From the NCBI RefSeq assembly GCF_900129865.1, contig NZ_FQXD01000017.1:1-64000 (forward strand): a stretch of 64,000 nt of DNA, read 5' to 3'. Made by a program: the position numbers and the translations under genes. The DNA comes from Virgibacillus chiguensis (lineage in GTDB: Bacteria > Bacillota > Bacilli > Bacillales > Amphibacillaceae). The notes below the pieces were generated by a model. The model was not told the DNA's origin, did no database searches, and saw only the letters and a program-made list of their open reading frames with translations. Shown piece after piece: positions 8,322-15,950 of this stretch; positions within the stretch are counted from its first letter, which is position 1, and every line of letters starts with the position of its first letter.

Positions 8322-8358
8322 GGGTGGTAGTTCACCCCTTTTTGAAGAAAGGGGGTGA
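8322..8358 (+). promoter_or_regulatory. Toxin mRNA leader with sequestered ribosome site and alternative hairpin
   Basis: TCACCCCTTT (8332-8341) pairs with AAAGGGGGTGA (8348-8358), which is the toxin ribosome site. The same CACCC can instead pair with the upstream GGGTG (8322-8326). Mutually exclusive hairpins that hide or expose the ribosome site are typical of type I toxin mRNAs, where translation awaits processing or refolding. Confidence 0.6.
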
Positions 8359-8362
8359 TAGT

Positions 8363-8443
8363 ATGACAGTATTTGAAACATTGGTGTTGATGATCTCTTT
8401 CTCAACCTTAGTTGTAGCTATACTGTCACAACAAAAAAAGTAA
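8363..8443 (+). CDS. Holin-like type I toxin peptide
   Basis: The 26-residue peptide is MTVFETLVLMISFSTLVVAI plus the tail LSQQKK. One transmembrane helix followed by a polar, basic tail is the pattern of the putative holin-like toxin family (Hol_Tox) related to the TxpA/BsrG class. Such peptides insert in the membrane and depolarise or kill the cell when the antisense antitoxin RNA is lost. The ribosome site GGGGGTG is strong but buried in a hairpin. The 3' region carries two terminators and a convergent antisense promoter. A degraded second copy lies 2.5 kb downstream. Confidence 0.8.
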   Translation: MTVFETLVLMISFSTLVVAILSQQKK

Positions 8444-8486
8444 CCACCCGATGAATGCCTAGCCGCATTTTGGTTGGTTACTTTTT
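8436..8486 (+). terminator. Bidirectional terminator within the toxin-antitoxin locus
   Basis: AAAAGTAACCA and TGGTTACTTTTT form a strong stem with T-runs on both strands. It overlaps the last toxin codons. It probably ends the antisense RNA and may partly end the toxin mRNA. Confidence 0.75.
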
Positions 8487-8532
8487 AACCACAAAACATG
8501 TGAGCTACCCCCTTGAAGGGCTATTACACATT

Positions 8533-8567
8533 AGACCGTTCCATGTACCAGCATGGGCGGTCTTTTA
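8533..8567 (+). terminator. Second terminator of the toxin mRNA
   Basis: AGACCG...CCATG pairs with CATGG...CGGTCT, followed by TTTATTAT. It lies downstream of the first hairpin, so the full toxin mRNA would overlap the antisense RNA by about 130 bases. Confidence 0.7.
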
Positions 8568-8808
8568 TTATCATATGATCTTCTATATATAGTATACCTC
8601 ATTTTCGTTACAAAATAAACATGTATGACGCACCAATGGATGTTTATAATGCAATATTTATTTGACTGTTTAATTAACTTAAAAATGATCTGGGTAACAA
8701 TATCCTTACAAGAAAGTATATTTTAACCATTTAGTTAAATAGTGGTGTTTATATTATTTTAAAGCTTCCTTTTAGTGAAAGTCTGTATTGTACATGGATC
8801 GGCTTTGT

Positions 8809-9051
8809 TTAAAAGGTATGAATGATAACTAAAATCATGGTCGTTAGTAAAATAAATACCCATCCAATATCCATCCATTTATTGCCTGTCTCTACATCAA
8901 GTTCCTTTTTTGCCATAAGTGATTCAATAAGAGAGTATAAACCCCCTAAAACGAAAAAATTCAAAACGGTTAATTTATTTGTAACTAGTAAAAAGAGAAC
9001 TAAAATACAAAATATAAGTGTACGAACAAAAGGTAATCTTAGCATCTTCAA
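8809..9051 (-). CDS. Small membrane protein, unknown function
   Basis: A TTG start at 9051 lies six bases after AAGAGGTG and gives 80 residues; an ATG at 9093 has only a distant AGGA. The protein has about three hydrophobic segments (after an N-terminal basic stretch L-R-L-P-F-V-R), a polar central loop K-K-E-L-D-V-E-T-G-N-K-W, and a C-terminal helix rich in I, L and V. No family was recognised. It stands alone between the toxin locus and a pseudogene. Confidence 0.55.
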   Translation of the reverse strand: MKMLRLPFVRTLIFCILVLFLLVTNKLTVLNFFVLGGLYSLIESLMAKKELDVETGNKWMDIGWVFILLTTMILVIIHTF

Positions 9052-9161
9052 TTGCCACACCTCTTTTCCATATTTTATCACTTTGTACATCATTTTTGAA
9101 CATTATTCCTTTTATATACAGAAAATATCATCTAAAGTGAATAAATATTAGGAGGAAAAGA

Positions 9162-9615
9162 ATGGCGCAATACTTTTATATTGCTTCTACAAAAAAATTA
9201 AGAACAGAAGTTGTTGGTTCCAAACTAATATCCCCTGCACAGTCAAATATTTTCAAAGATGAAATAGATGCAACTGGTTTATTTTTTGAAGCAAACTATG
9301 ATGCAGAGATAAGGAAGCGCGTTAATTATGCTCTTGTTTGTCATTTAAGTATCAAGTCGCTGTTAGTCATAACTTACTACCTCTAAAACATGAAGAACGC
9401 GACACTAGGGATGAAGAAAAATGCTTAACGTTATTATACGAATAGATAAGAGAAGCTATTATGGGAAGTGGTGTAATAGAGTTTTGCCATGTATAAATGG
9501 AACAGAAGAAAGAGGCGGTTGGGATGAAAAGTCCGCAACATGGTCAAACATAAAAGCGCCTTATGATTTGGTTTTAAATGACCGTGAATTTCTGGCACAT
9601 TATTATTTACTATAA
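9162..9615 (+). pseudogene. Conserved hypothetical protein, broken by frameshift and stops
   Basis: An ATG after AGGAGGAAAAG opens a 74-codon frame (MAQYFYIASTKKLRTEVVGS...). Protein-like sequence then continues in another frame past 9340 (H-E-E-R-D-T-R-D-E-E-K-C-L-T-L-L-Y-E), meets a stop near 9446, and ends in a third stretch (W-S-N-I-K-A-P-Y-D-L-V-L-N-D-R-E-F-L) closing at 9615. The strong ribosome site and consistent amino-acid style suggest one former gene of about 150 codons. Function unknown. Confidence 0.65.
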
Positions 9616-9858
9616 AGGATTAGAAACTTGTATCTAATGTCTGAGATACAAGCTGAATATTATAGAACAAAACATTAATTACTCAACTTTCGCACCTAAA
9701 AAAATCACTACATTTAATGAGCTCAGGTGCTTGGAGTTACTGTAATACATCCCTTGACAAGATATTTTAGGCAAGAATAAACACCGCAACATATGGTATA
9801 GTGGAATTAATCAAAACTACACTACCAAGAAGTGTGTCTCCTACTATGATAGTAAATA

Positions 9859-10240
9859 ATGACCCAAATAAGCACTGAAGTGAATTCGTTATTTAAAGAA
9901 TTAGGTGTTCTAAAACCCTTGCGCCATGTTGGTATTACTAAGTCTTTTGGCTTTTCCAGCGCTTTTATTTTCCAATTAATCTTTCGTCTCATCTTTGAAC
10001 ATAAGAATTGGTTTCGTATGTTGGCCTTGGGATTGTCAGATGGCGCAACTTTTATGCCTTGTGGACTTTTCTTTATTAAATTCACTGGATTGGGCTGAGG
10101 CTTTACAGCAATTAATCGAGATTCTTGATAATGCCATAAAACATACCAACAAGAGCCCCAAAAATTTAATTAAAGGACAAGTACGCAATGGAGAGCAGGT
10201 TTACCTAGATATAACAAGGGTTACATGCCTAATTTGGTAG
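9859..10240 (+). mobile_element. IS4-family transposase remnant with internal deletion
   Basis: The N-terminal piece (MTQISTEVNSLFKELGVLKP, then S-F-G-F-S-S-A-F-I-F-Q-L-I-F and N-W-F-R-M-L) matches the start of IS4-type transposases of Bacilli. From about 10090 in another frame the piece A-L-Q-Q-L-I-E-I-L-D-N-A-I-K-H-T resembles the C-terminal region of the same family. The catalytic DDE core is missing, so it is an internally deleted, inactive copy. Clear terminal inverted repeats were not identified. Confidence 0.65.
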
Positions 10241-10579
10241 GCAAAAGTTGAGTTAACTATTTAAGCATGTTTAAATTAATGCAATTTTTGTAATAAATCT
10301 TTATTTCTGAATCAATCTTTCTAGTCTAATCACAAGCTAAGCTTAACAATAGAAATACTTCAAAACAACAAGAAGGCTGGTCTCATTGGGATATTGAAGA
10401 GTGTAGAGATGCAGGAAAATAAAGAGCTTTAAAGATAAATTAAAGGTTCAACTTGGAAAGATATATGATGAAATATATATTTTCTCATTAAATAGCGTTA
10501 GAAAAATATAAAGTTAAAGATGGTCAACCATCGGAGCATTTTGTTGAACATTCCACTTACACAGAAGGAGATATTTATA
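10241..10579. other. Degenerate intergenic sequence
   Basis: No reading frame of note. Short protein-like scraps near 10375-10420 (H-W-D-I-E-E-C-R-D-A-G-K then stop) suggest gene debris. Confidence 0.4.
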
Positions 10580-10747
10580 ATGTACTCACCAGTATTACAA
10601 TTTATTTTTGTAGTTGGAATATTGCATGGTCTTATTATGCTTTTTGTGGCAATGAAACAAAAACGAAATACAAGTAAGAGCCAAATAGGACGTTCAATAG
10701 CTTTAATGGTTGCATGTGGAGCAGCGCTTCTAATAACTATTATTTAA
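10580..10747 (+). CDS. Small membrane protein, unknown function
   Basis: ATG at 10580 follows GAAGGAG at nine bases and opens 55 codons. Two hydrophobic helices (about residues 5-23 and 38-55) flank a strongly basic loop K-Q-K-R-N-T-S-K-S-Q, the form of a two-helix hairpin with the loop likely cytosolic. No family recognised. It lies among remnants, but the good ribosome site and intact frame favour a real gene. A run of ten G bases lies 35 bases downstream. Confidence 0.55.
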   Translation: MYSPVLQFIFVVGILHGLIMLFVAMKQKRNTSKSQIGRSIALMVACGAALLITII

Positions 10748-10880
10748 CCCATACAATTGCCCTTTAATAATTTGGTGGAACGGGGGGGGGGTATACATTT
10801 ATGCTTTGAATACATATATATAGGGAAATAATATTTTTAAATTCACGCTTTTTTTATGAAAAGGTATTGATAAAACAGTG

Positions 10881-10934
10881 ATGATCTCTTTCTCAACCTC
10901 AATTGTTACCATACTTTCACAACAAAAAAAGTAA
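10881..10934 (+). pseudogene. Decayed copy of the holin-like toxin
   Basis: The frame M-I-S-F-S-T-S-I-V-T-I-L-S-Q-Q-K-K matches the last 17 residues of the toxin at 8363 with three changes. The first nine residues and the ribosome site are replaced by unrelated sequence, so no toxin can be made. Confidence 0.75.
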
Positions 10935-11150
10935 CCCCCATTGAACGCCTAACAAGCATTTGGGTGGTTACTTTTTAATTCTACAATGTAAGCTACCTTT
11001 TGAAGGACTGTTACACATCAGACTGTTCCGTGTACTAGCATGGGCGGTCTTTTATTATCGTATAATCTTCTATATATAGTTATACCTCATTTTCTTTACA
11101 AAATAAACATGTATGGCTCGCCAATGGATGTTGTAAAGTATGTAAATTAA
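10881..11150 (+). repeat. Second copy of the toxin-antitoxin 3' module
   Basis: From the toxin C terminus through both terminators (about 10926-10978 and 11020-11055) and the antisense promoter region this stretch is a diverged direct repeat of 8393-8657. The order of hairpins is kept and the sequence between them is clearly alignable by eye. The antisense promoter may still work and give an orphan antitoxin. Confidence 0.75.
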
Positions 11151-11429
11151 TAAAAATAACTTCCTTTTTTTTGGGTCAACACATAAACACATTCTTCCCA
11201 TAAGTGGTAAGCACGTCACAATGATTGATACACTTTTCCGATAAAGGTGGTATAAAAGGTTGTACAAATGATTAAAGTCGTCCACCGTACGCTTTAAAAA
11301 TTAGTAAAAGCGGGACGAAAACTATTTAAAACTTCCCTATAATTTTGTGCAGCAAAAATTATTCTGAAAGGTACTTCAGCAAATATAATATCTACACTAA
11401 ATTAAATTTTGTTATAATGGATATATTAA
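11151..11429. other. Intergenic region upstream of the MerR gene
   Basis: No gene. A good TATAAT lies at 11413-11418 in front of the MerR gene; no convincing MerR-type dyad was seen here. Confidence 0.4.
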
Positions 11430-12278
11430 TTGAAAATTGTGGTGATAGTTATTTATTCTATTGGGAAGTTTTCTAATATTAGCAATGTGCCGATCAAAAC
11501 ACTCCGATATTATGATAGCATCGACTTGTTAAAGCCTTCTGTTGTTGATAAAACAACAGGGTATAGGTATTATGACTACCAAAAGATTTCTCAGGTGGAG
11601 CGCATAAAAGCTTTAAAGAGTCTCGGTTTTTCTTTAAATGAAATAAAGGAAATAATAAATGGAAGCATAAAAAAGGATTTAAATCAAAAATTGATAGAGA
11701 AACGAAACGATGTCATTGTTAGAAAAAGTCAATTAGAAAGCATTATTAGTGAAATAGATGATATATTAAGATATTCTAAGCCTTATTTTGAAAAAAAATA
11801 TCATATCAGTTCAGTTTATTTTGAATATCGTTCGTCTATAACAGTTATTAGTATAAAAGAGAAGATTGAAATACATCAAATGGATCAGTTAGTCGAGCGC
11901 TTATTTCAAAAAGTGTATGCATACAATTGTAAAATAAAAGGGAATTTGATGACTATATGGCACGAATGGGACAATCCATTATCACAAGAAACAGAAGTCA
12001 TGTTTGAAATAGATGGAGATATATTAAATAATACTTTAGAGAATGAAGTAAAAATTATCCCTAATGGAGAATATGCATGTGTTGATTTTGTTGGTTTGTA
12101 TTCTGATTTAACGGTAGCTTATGACCAATTGAAAGATTTAATTGTAACAGATTCTTTTTTTATTGAAGAATATATGGAGGGTTTGGTTCCTCAAGAAATG
12201 GATGATATGTTATGTGTAAAACCATTAAAAGATGCAGATCCTAATAATTTTAAGACCAAAGTAATGTTGAAATTATAA
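11430..12278 (+). CDS. MerR-family transcriptional regulator with GyrI-like effector domain
   Basis: The protein contains the MerR helix-turn-helix (Y-S-I-G-K-F-S-N-I-S-N-V-P-I-K-T-L-R-Y-Y-D then G-Y-R-Y-Y-D-Y-Q), a coiled linker (residues about 80-115) and a C-terminal half like the GyrI/BmrR small-molecule domain, so it probably senses a drug-like ligand. The start is unclear: TTG 11430 is too near the TATAAT at 11413 for a ribosome site, while GGTGAT at 11441 precedes an ATT codon at 11451 that would give the usual short N terminus. A rare ATT start or loss of the proper start is possible. The C45 hydrolase gene follows after a terminator. Confidence 0.82.
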   Translation: MKIVVIVIYSIGKFSNISNVPIKTLRYYDSIDLLKPSVVDKTTGYRYYDYQKISQVERIKALKSLGFSLNEIKEIINGSIKKDLNQKLIEKRNDVIVRKSQLESIISEIDDILRYSKPYFEKKYHISSVYFEYRSSITVISIKEKIEIHQMDQLVERLFQKVYAYNCKIKGNLMTIWHEWDNPLSQETEVMFEIDGDILNNTLENEVKIIPNGEYACVDFVGLYSDLTVAYDQLKDLIVTDSFFIEEYMEGLVPQEMDDMLCVKPLKDADPNNFKTKVMLKL

Positions 12279-12292
12279 AAATTTACGTATTT

Positions 12293-12322
12293 ACCCTCCA
12301 GTTACTGGAGGGTTTATTATTT
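12293..12322 (+). terminator. Rho-independent terminator after the MerR gene
   Basis: ACCCTCCAGT/ACTGGAGGGT is a near-perfect palindrome followed by TTATTATTTTT. Confidence 0.85.
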
Positions 12323-12350
12323 TTATAGAAAAGCGAAGGAGGAAATGGCA

Positions 12351-13448
12351 ATGAAGGGAAAAGGAAGCTTTGTTTATCTAGAAGGAACTTCATATGAAAT
12401 AGGATACAATCAAGGAAAAGATCTAAGTGTTATTCCAAACATACAAAAAATGTTGTTTGAAGATCATAAGAAAAGTAAAGCTCGTGCGGAAGATACTTTA
12501 GAAAATTTTAATATGTATTGTCCAGAATTGATAGACGAATTACAAGGGGTTTCTGATTATTTCAATAGGGATGTAGAAGAATTAAGATTTATACAAGATA
12601 GTTATTTAATGGGTGGTGGTTGTAGCTTGGCGGCTATTACACCGAAAATGACAGTTGATGAAAAAATTTATGTTTTTAGAACGTATGATTTAAGCCCGAA
12701 TATATCTGATATGAGGCTATGTTCTACGAATGCAGATAATAAGTACTCTCATACAGGTTTTTCTGTTTCAACATTCGGTAGAAGTGATGGTTTAAATGAG
12801 TATGGTCTATGTGTAACCTTTGCTTCGTGTGGTGTACCAGTTGGAAACCACCCAGGAATGTTAAAAGCTAAAGTAGATGGTTTAAATTTTATGGTGGTTG
12901 TCCGAATTATATTGGAAAATTGTCAAACCATTGAACAAGCTATTGATTTGTTTTATGAATTACCCATAGCATCTAATATGAATTTGTTGATAGCTGATAG
13001 ATTTGAGAAAGTTGCAATTCTAGAAGCGTATAATGGAAGTAAGGGGCATACAATAGAAGAAAGTAGATACAGTTTAGCTACAAACCATGCATTGCTAGAA
13101 AAAGTAAAAATTCAAGAACTGTCCATATTAAAACAATCTGTGGTTCGTTATGAAGCAATGGATCAATATTTTTCAAATAAACAATTGGTAACCAAAGGTG
13201 ATATGAAGGCAATATTAAAAGCAGAGTATCCAAAAGGTGTGTCGTCTCTAAATTATGAAGAAGGTTTTGGAACCGTTTATGCAGCACTATTTTGTATTAG
13301 TGATAAAACAATGGAGTTTTCATTTGGTTCTCCCATGCGCAATGAAATATATCAAATTAAAGTCGGTGATAATATGCCAAACAAAGGCTTTGATATTGAT
13401 TTAAAAAACAAAAGTTATGGACGAGATTTTTGGGATTTGATGGAATAG
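12351..13448 (+). CDS. C45-family autoproteolytic acyltransferase/hydrolase
   Basis: ATG 12351 is eight bases after AAGGAGG; an ATG at 12345 is too close to it. The product has 365 residues. The family (related to penicillin acyl-coenzyme A:6-APA acyltransferase) cuts itself to expose an N-terminal cysteine nucleophile; here the likely residue is the cysteine in M-G-G-G-C-S-L near residue 92. Typical downstream elements are seen: F-R-T-Y-D-L-S at about 108, G-R-S-D-G-L-N-E-Y-G-L-C at about 143, and A-T-N-H at about 244. It hydrolyses or transfers amide-linked acyl groups; the substrate is unknown. It may belong to the regulon of the MerR protein just upstream, though a terminator separates them. 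Confidence 0.85.
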   Translation: MKGKGSFVYLEGTSYEIGYNQGKDLSVIPNIQKMLFEDHKKSKARAEDTLENFNMYCPELIDELQGVSDYFNRDVEELRFIQDSYLMGGGCSLAAITPKMTVDEKIYVFRTYDLSPNISDMRLCSTNADNKYSHTGFSVSTFGRSDGLNEYGLCVTFASCGVPVGNHPGMLKAKVDGLNFMVVVRIILENCQTIEQAIDLFYELPIASNMNLLIADRFEKVAILEAYNGSKGHTIEESRYSLATNHALLEKVKIQELSILKQSVVRYEAMDQYFSNKQLVTKGDMKAILKAEYPKGVSSLNYEEGFGTVYAALFCISDKTMEFSFGSPMRNEIYQIKVGDNMPNKGFDIDLKNKSYGRDFWDLME

Positions 13449-13461
13449 TAGAATGCAAAAA

Positions 13462-13500
13462 CAGTGGGAGATTCCTTTCATCGCCCACTGATTGTTTGTA
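13462..13500 (+). terminator. Terminator after the C45 hydrolase gene
   Basis: CAGTGGG pairs with CCCACTG across a 15-base loop, followed by ATTGTTTG. Weak T-run. Confidence 0.6.
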
Positions 13501-13616
13501 GCCTTAGAAAATCTCGGATTACAAATTGCACGTCTATTAGGATAAAGCAGGGCTATATTATTTTTTATACAGGAAAAGCCCTCTATCCTTTCCCCACACC
13601 AAACGTTTTTCTTCCA

Positions 13617-14153
13617 TTACGCTACAAAAAATTTAGCGCCAACTGGCGTATCTTCACAATGGGTGATGTTTGGATTTTTAATAATTTCATAAATATACCA
13701 AAAGTCACCAGCACATCCTGCTGTATGGAGAATGAATACAATCCAAAAAGCAGTGCTTTCCATTCCAAAAATAAATAGAAGACAAAATAGTATACTATTT
13801 ATAACAAACGGGGCTAAAATAATGATCATAAACTGTCGCTTTGTATAAACTTGTCCAGGGTTCGTCGCATAAAGCATCCCTTTTGTAAACCCATACTTCA
13901 CTTTTCCAGATGTAGAAAAGGCTTTGAAAAATATTCCATGAATAAACTCATGAATCGGTAAGGAGACTAACGTTACTCCTAGTACCCACACCAATGTAGA
14001 TAGAGAAAAGAATAAACGAACTTCTCCGATTATAATGGTGTGAGCTACCAACACAGCAACCGTTGTAATTATTAGGATCGCTATACTAAATAGGTTTATT
14101 TTATTGTATAATTTTTTATCTTCTAGAATGTTTAATTCCTTATATAGTTTCAT
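13617..14153 (-). CDS. DUF3267 family membrane zincin (putative metallopeptidase)
   Basis: ATG 14153 lies seven bases after GAAGGAG, giving 178 residues; an upstream ATG at 14168 covers that ribosome site. Four hydrophobic segments are seen. The zinc motif H-E-F-I-H lies at about residues 68-72 at the end of a membrane helix, as in the DUF3267 putative zincin peptidases, with further polar residues (N-P-G-Q-V) that are conserved in the family. It probably acts on membrane or secreted substrates. It is a single gene, convergent with the C45 hydrolase. Confidence 0.83.
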   Translation of the reverse strand: MKLYKELNILEDKKLYNKINLFSIAILIITTVAVLVAHTIIIGEVRLFFSLSTLVWVLGVTLVSLPIHEFIHGIFFKAFSTSGKVKYGFTKGMLYATNPGQVYTKRQFMIIILAPFVINSILFCLLFIFGMESTAFWIVFILHTAGCAGDFWYIYEIIKNPNITHCEDTPVGAKFFVA

Positions 14154-14248
14154 AAGTAACTCCTTCATTCACTAATGTCTTCCTGTTTTTCTTCTGTATC
14201 TTCCATATTCCAAATGATGTTAGGTTCTAAAAAACTAGAGAACTGTCT

Positions 14249-14890
14249 TTACAGAGTATTCATTTTGTTAATGAGCGCACTAATTTTATTATCTTCTCCT
14301 CTATCTACACGCACTAACTCCGTATTTTCAATCAAATCTTTGTAAAAATCTTCTCCTGTTGGGTAGCTGCCGTCCCATCGTAAGGGGATGTTATATACAT
14401 TTATTGTTCCGTCTCCATTGCTACTATATGTTACGGAACCCGCTACTAAACGGCTACCAGATAACTGAATGACGTCTTCGGGATAGCTCGCACTTGTTTC
14501 ATCATTGGGGTTAAGTGGTGTCCCAGCGGAAAAATGGCGGATATTCAATTCCTCTACATCTTTAATTGCCCCAAGCTGTAGCCAAATACGTGCATATTCA
14601 ATTTCCTCTGTAGAATAATTGGATAAGGTATCTTTTTCCGCGTTGTCTTCTGAAGAAGCATCTTTGGATTCACCTGTTTTCCCTTTATTAGATGTGTTGC
14701 TAGATGGCGTTTTTTCTAAGTCGTTGTTTTTAGGATCTTCCTTATTATCTGTTTCCGATACTGTAGTGACATCTTTCTCTGAATTCTTCGCTTCTGATTC
14801 TTCCTCCATGCTATTTGTACATCCTGCGAGTAAGAAAATAAGTAGGGTAAGTACAATGCTTCCATAAATCTTCTTTGTTTGATTCTTCAT
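14249..14890 (-). CDS. Lipoprotein of unknown function
   Basis: A 213-residue protein with a basic N terminus, hydrophobic helix and lipobox L-L-A-G-C24, so it is a lipid-anchored exported protein. Residues 28-95 form a low-complexity linker rich in E, D, K, S, T and N. The folded C-terminal domain (about 96-213) contains E-I-E-Y-A-R-I-W-L-Q-L-G and V-A-G-S-V-T-Y-S-S-N-G-D-G-T-I-N-V-Y; domains of this kind recur in Bacillaceae lipoproteins, but no function is known. It is followed by the DUF3267 gene after 95 bases, perhaps in one transcript. Confidence 0.75.
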   Translation of the reverse strand: MKNQTKKIYGSIVLTLLIFLLAGCTNSMEEESEAKNSEKDVTTVSETDNKEDPKNNDLEKTPSSNTSNKGKTGESKDASSEDNAEKDTLSNYSTEEIEYARIWLQLGAIKDVEELNIRHFSAGTPLNPNDETSASYPEDVIQLSGSRLVAGSVTYSSNGDGTINVYNIPLRWDGSYPTGEDFYKDLIENTELVRVDRGEDNKISALINKMNTL

Positions 14891-14913
14891 GTAACCGACA
14901 TTCCTTTCTTTAC

Positions 14914-15020
14914 ACTATAGGGAGTATAAAAATTATTATTGATTATAGTTAAGAAAAACGAAGGCTTCCGCTATGAGACTTGGCGGAAAACCAAGTTTTT
15001 CTAAAAAGAAATTTGATGCT
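14914..15020. repeat. Dispersed repeat family R1, copy 1
   Basis: It begins CTATAGGGAGTATAAAAATT and continues to a small hairpin ACTTGGCGGAAAACCAAGT followed by TTTCTAAAAA. The same blocks, diverged, recur at about 15669, 15893, 27903, 53323, 57081, 60715 and 63765. All copies lie between genes. Confidence 0.7.
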
Positions 15021-15044
15021 ATGACGTAATCAAACAACCGAACG

Positions 15045-15257
15045 GGCTCCGCCGGCTTCAGCGCCCAGCGACTAGGCGACTTCACGAATTACACTACGAA
15101 TAAGTCATCATCGGTTCGTACTAAATAGGAAGGCCGGCTAAAGACGGGCTTGCTGGAGGGCGCCGGCATACTCCTGTTGCAGGGAGCATGATTCCTAAAA
15201 CTTTAATTGATTCGCTCCACTCGCTACGTTGCTAACCGGACGCTTGCGCCTTTGTTC
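15045..15257. repeat. GC-rich dispersed repeat family R2, copy 1
   Basis: About 210 bases, richer in GC than the surroundings. Marker blocks are CGCCCAGCGACTAGGCGAC, TCATCATCGGTTCGT, TAGGAAGGCCGGCTAAAGAC and CCACTCGCTACGTTGCTAA. Copy 2 lies at 15951-16156 and a fragment at 44698-44730. No reading frame is kept. Confidence 0.75.
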
Positions 15258-15346
15258 ATACATAGCTGTGTAATGAAGCAATATTAGCAGGTTCGTTTGA
15301 AAATTAATATAATCCTCCGGCAGTATATTTCAAATTTAACATGTGT

Positions 15347-15659
15347 TCATTCCAACTTACATCCCCCCATAGAATAAGTGACAACATTTCCCCTTATTCT
15401 ACCATTTTCCACTATAAGTTCATAAGCTATATAGCCAAATAATAGACCTGTGATAGCGCCTAAGGCAAGTCTGGATAGGAAAGAAAAGGTCTAATAAACA
15501 GGAAATAAAACGATAAACGCGCTCTGCCAATGGTTGGAGCATATCCCTTGGTATAGCAAAAGGCTGATCGTAAATGAAAGTTAAAGGGAATTATGAAAGA
15601 GTGGCTAGGATAAGAATCTAGCCTATGATAAAACTGGTGCCCAATAAAGAAGGAAACAT
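15347..15659 (-). pseudogene. Decayed membrane-protein gene
   Basis: On the minus strand from an ATG at 15659 the frame reads M-F-P-S-L-L-G-T-S-F-I-I-G, then two in-frame stops, then F-P-L-T-F-I-Y-D-Q-P-F-A-I-P-R-D-M-L-Q, a frameshift near 15490, and finally L-A-L-G-A-I-T-G-L-L-F-G-Y-I-A-Y-E-L up to a stop at 15347. The pieces look like one small membrane protein of about 100 residues. It is unassigned and flanked on both sides by repeats. Confidence 0.5.
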
Positions 15660-15668
15660 AGTTTTTAC

Positions 15669-15775
15669 AGGATAGGCAAATATAATATTTTTATAGAGAA
15701 TAAGCAAAACGATGACATTTTATAGCTAGATAGCTTGGCAATAACCAAGCATTTCTAAAAAAGGTTTGTTTTGAT
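15669..15775. repeat. Dispersed repeat family R1, copy 2
   Basis: Same plan as copy 1: GGATAGG...TATAATATTTTTATAG, then AAGCAAAACGATGAC, then GCTTGGCAATAACCAAGC and TTTCTAAAAAAGG. Confidence 0.6.
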
Positions 15776-15892
15776 TTAGAAGATAGGTTATACCTAACGA
15801 AAGTAAAAAATATAATGAAGTAAATGCAGTAAAAATGTGCATCTGCTGAAAGCAATGGAGTAATGGCGTTACGGGGCGATGTGCGCCTTTTT

Positions 15893-15940
15893 AGCAAGAT
15901 AAGAAAGTATAAAATTATGATGCTATAAGATAACCAAATA
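15893..15940. repeat. Dispersed repeat family R1, partial copy 3
   Basis: The head AAGATAAGAAAGTATAAAATT is present, but the hairpin half is replaced by the R2 copy that follows. Confidence 0.5.
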
Positions 15941-15950
15941 ACCAAATCAG

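Larger units (their letters stand above)
8430..8586 (-). ncRNA. Predicted antisense antitoxin RNA
   Basis: A minus-strand promoter is proposed with -10 TATACT (8596-8591) and a weak -35 TTTATT (8619-8614) at 17 bp. Transcription from about 8585 would run through the toxin 3' UTR and stop at the hairpin 8486-8436, which on this strand is followed by a T-run (TTTTTTT). The RNA of about 150 bases would pair with the end of the toxin mRNA. The promoter region is conserved in the second, decayed copy (11056-11130) although the toxin there is not. Confidence 0.6.

Noticed and set aside
11070-11285. Minus-strand frame near the second toxin copy
   Set aside because: It lies over the antisense promoter repeat and has no ribosome site.
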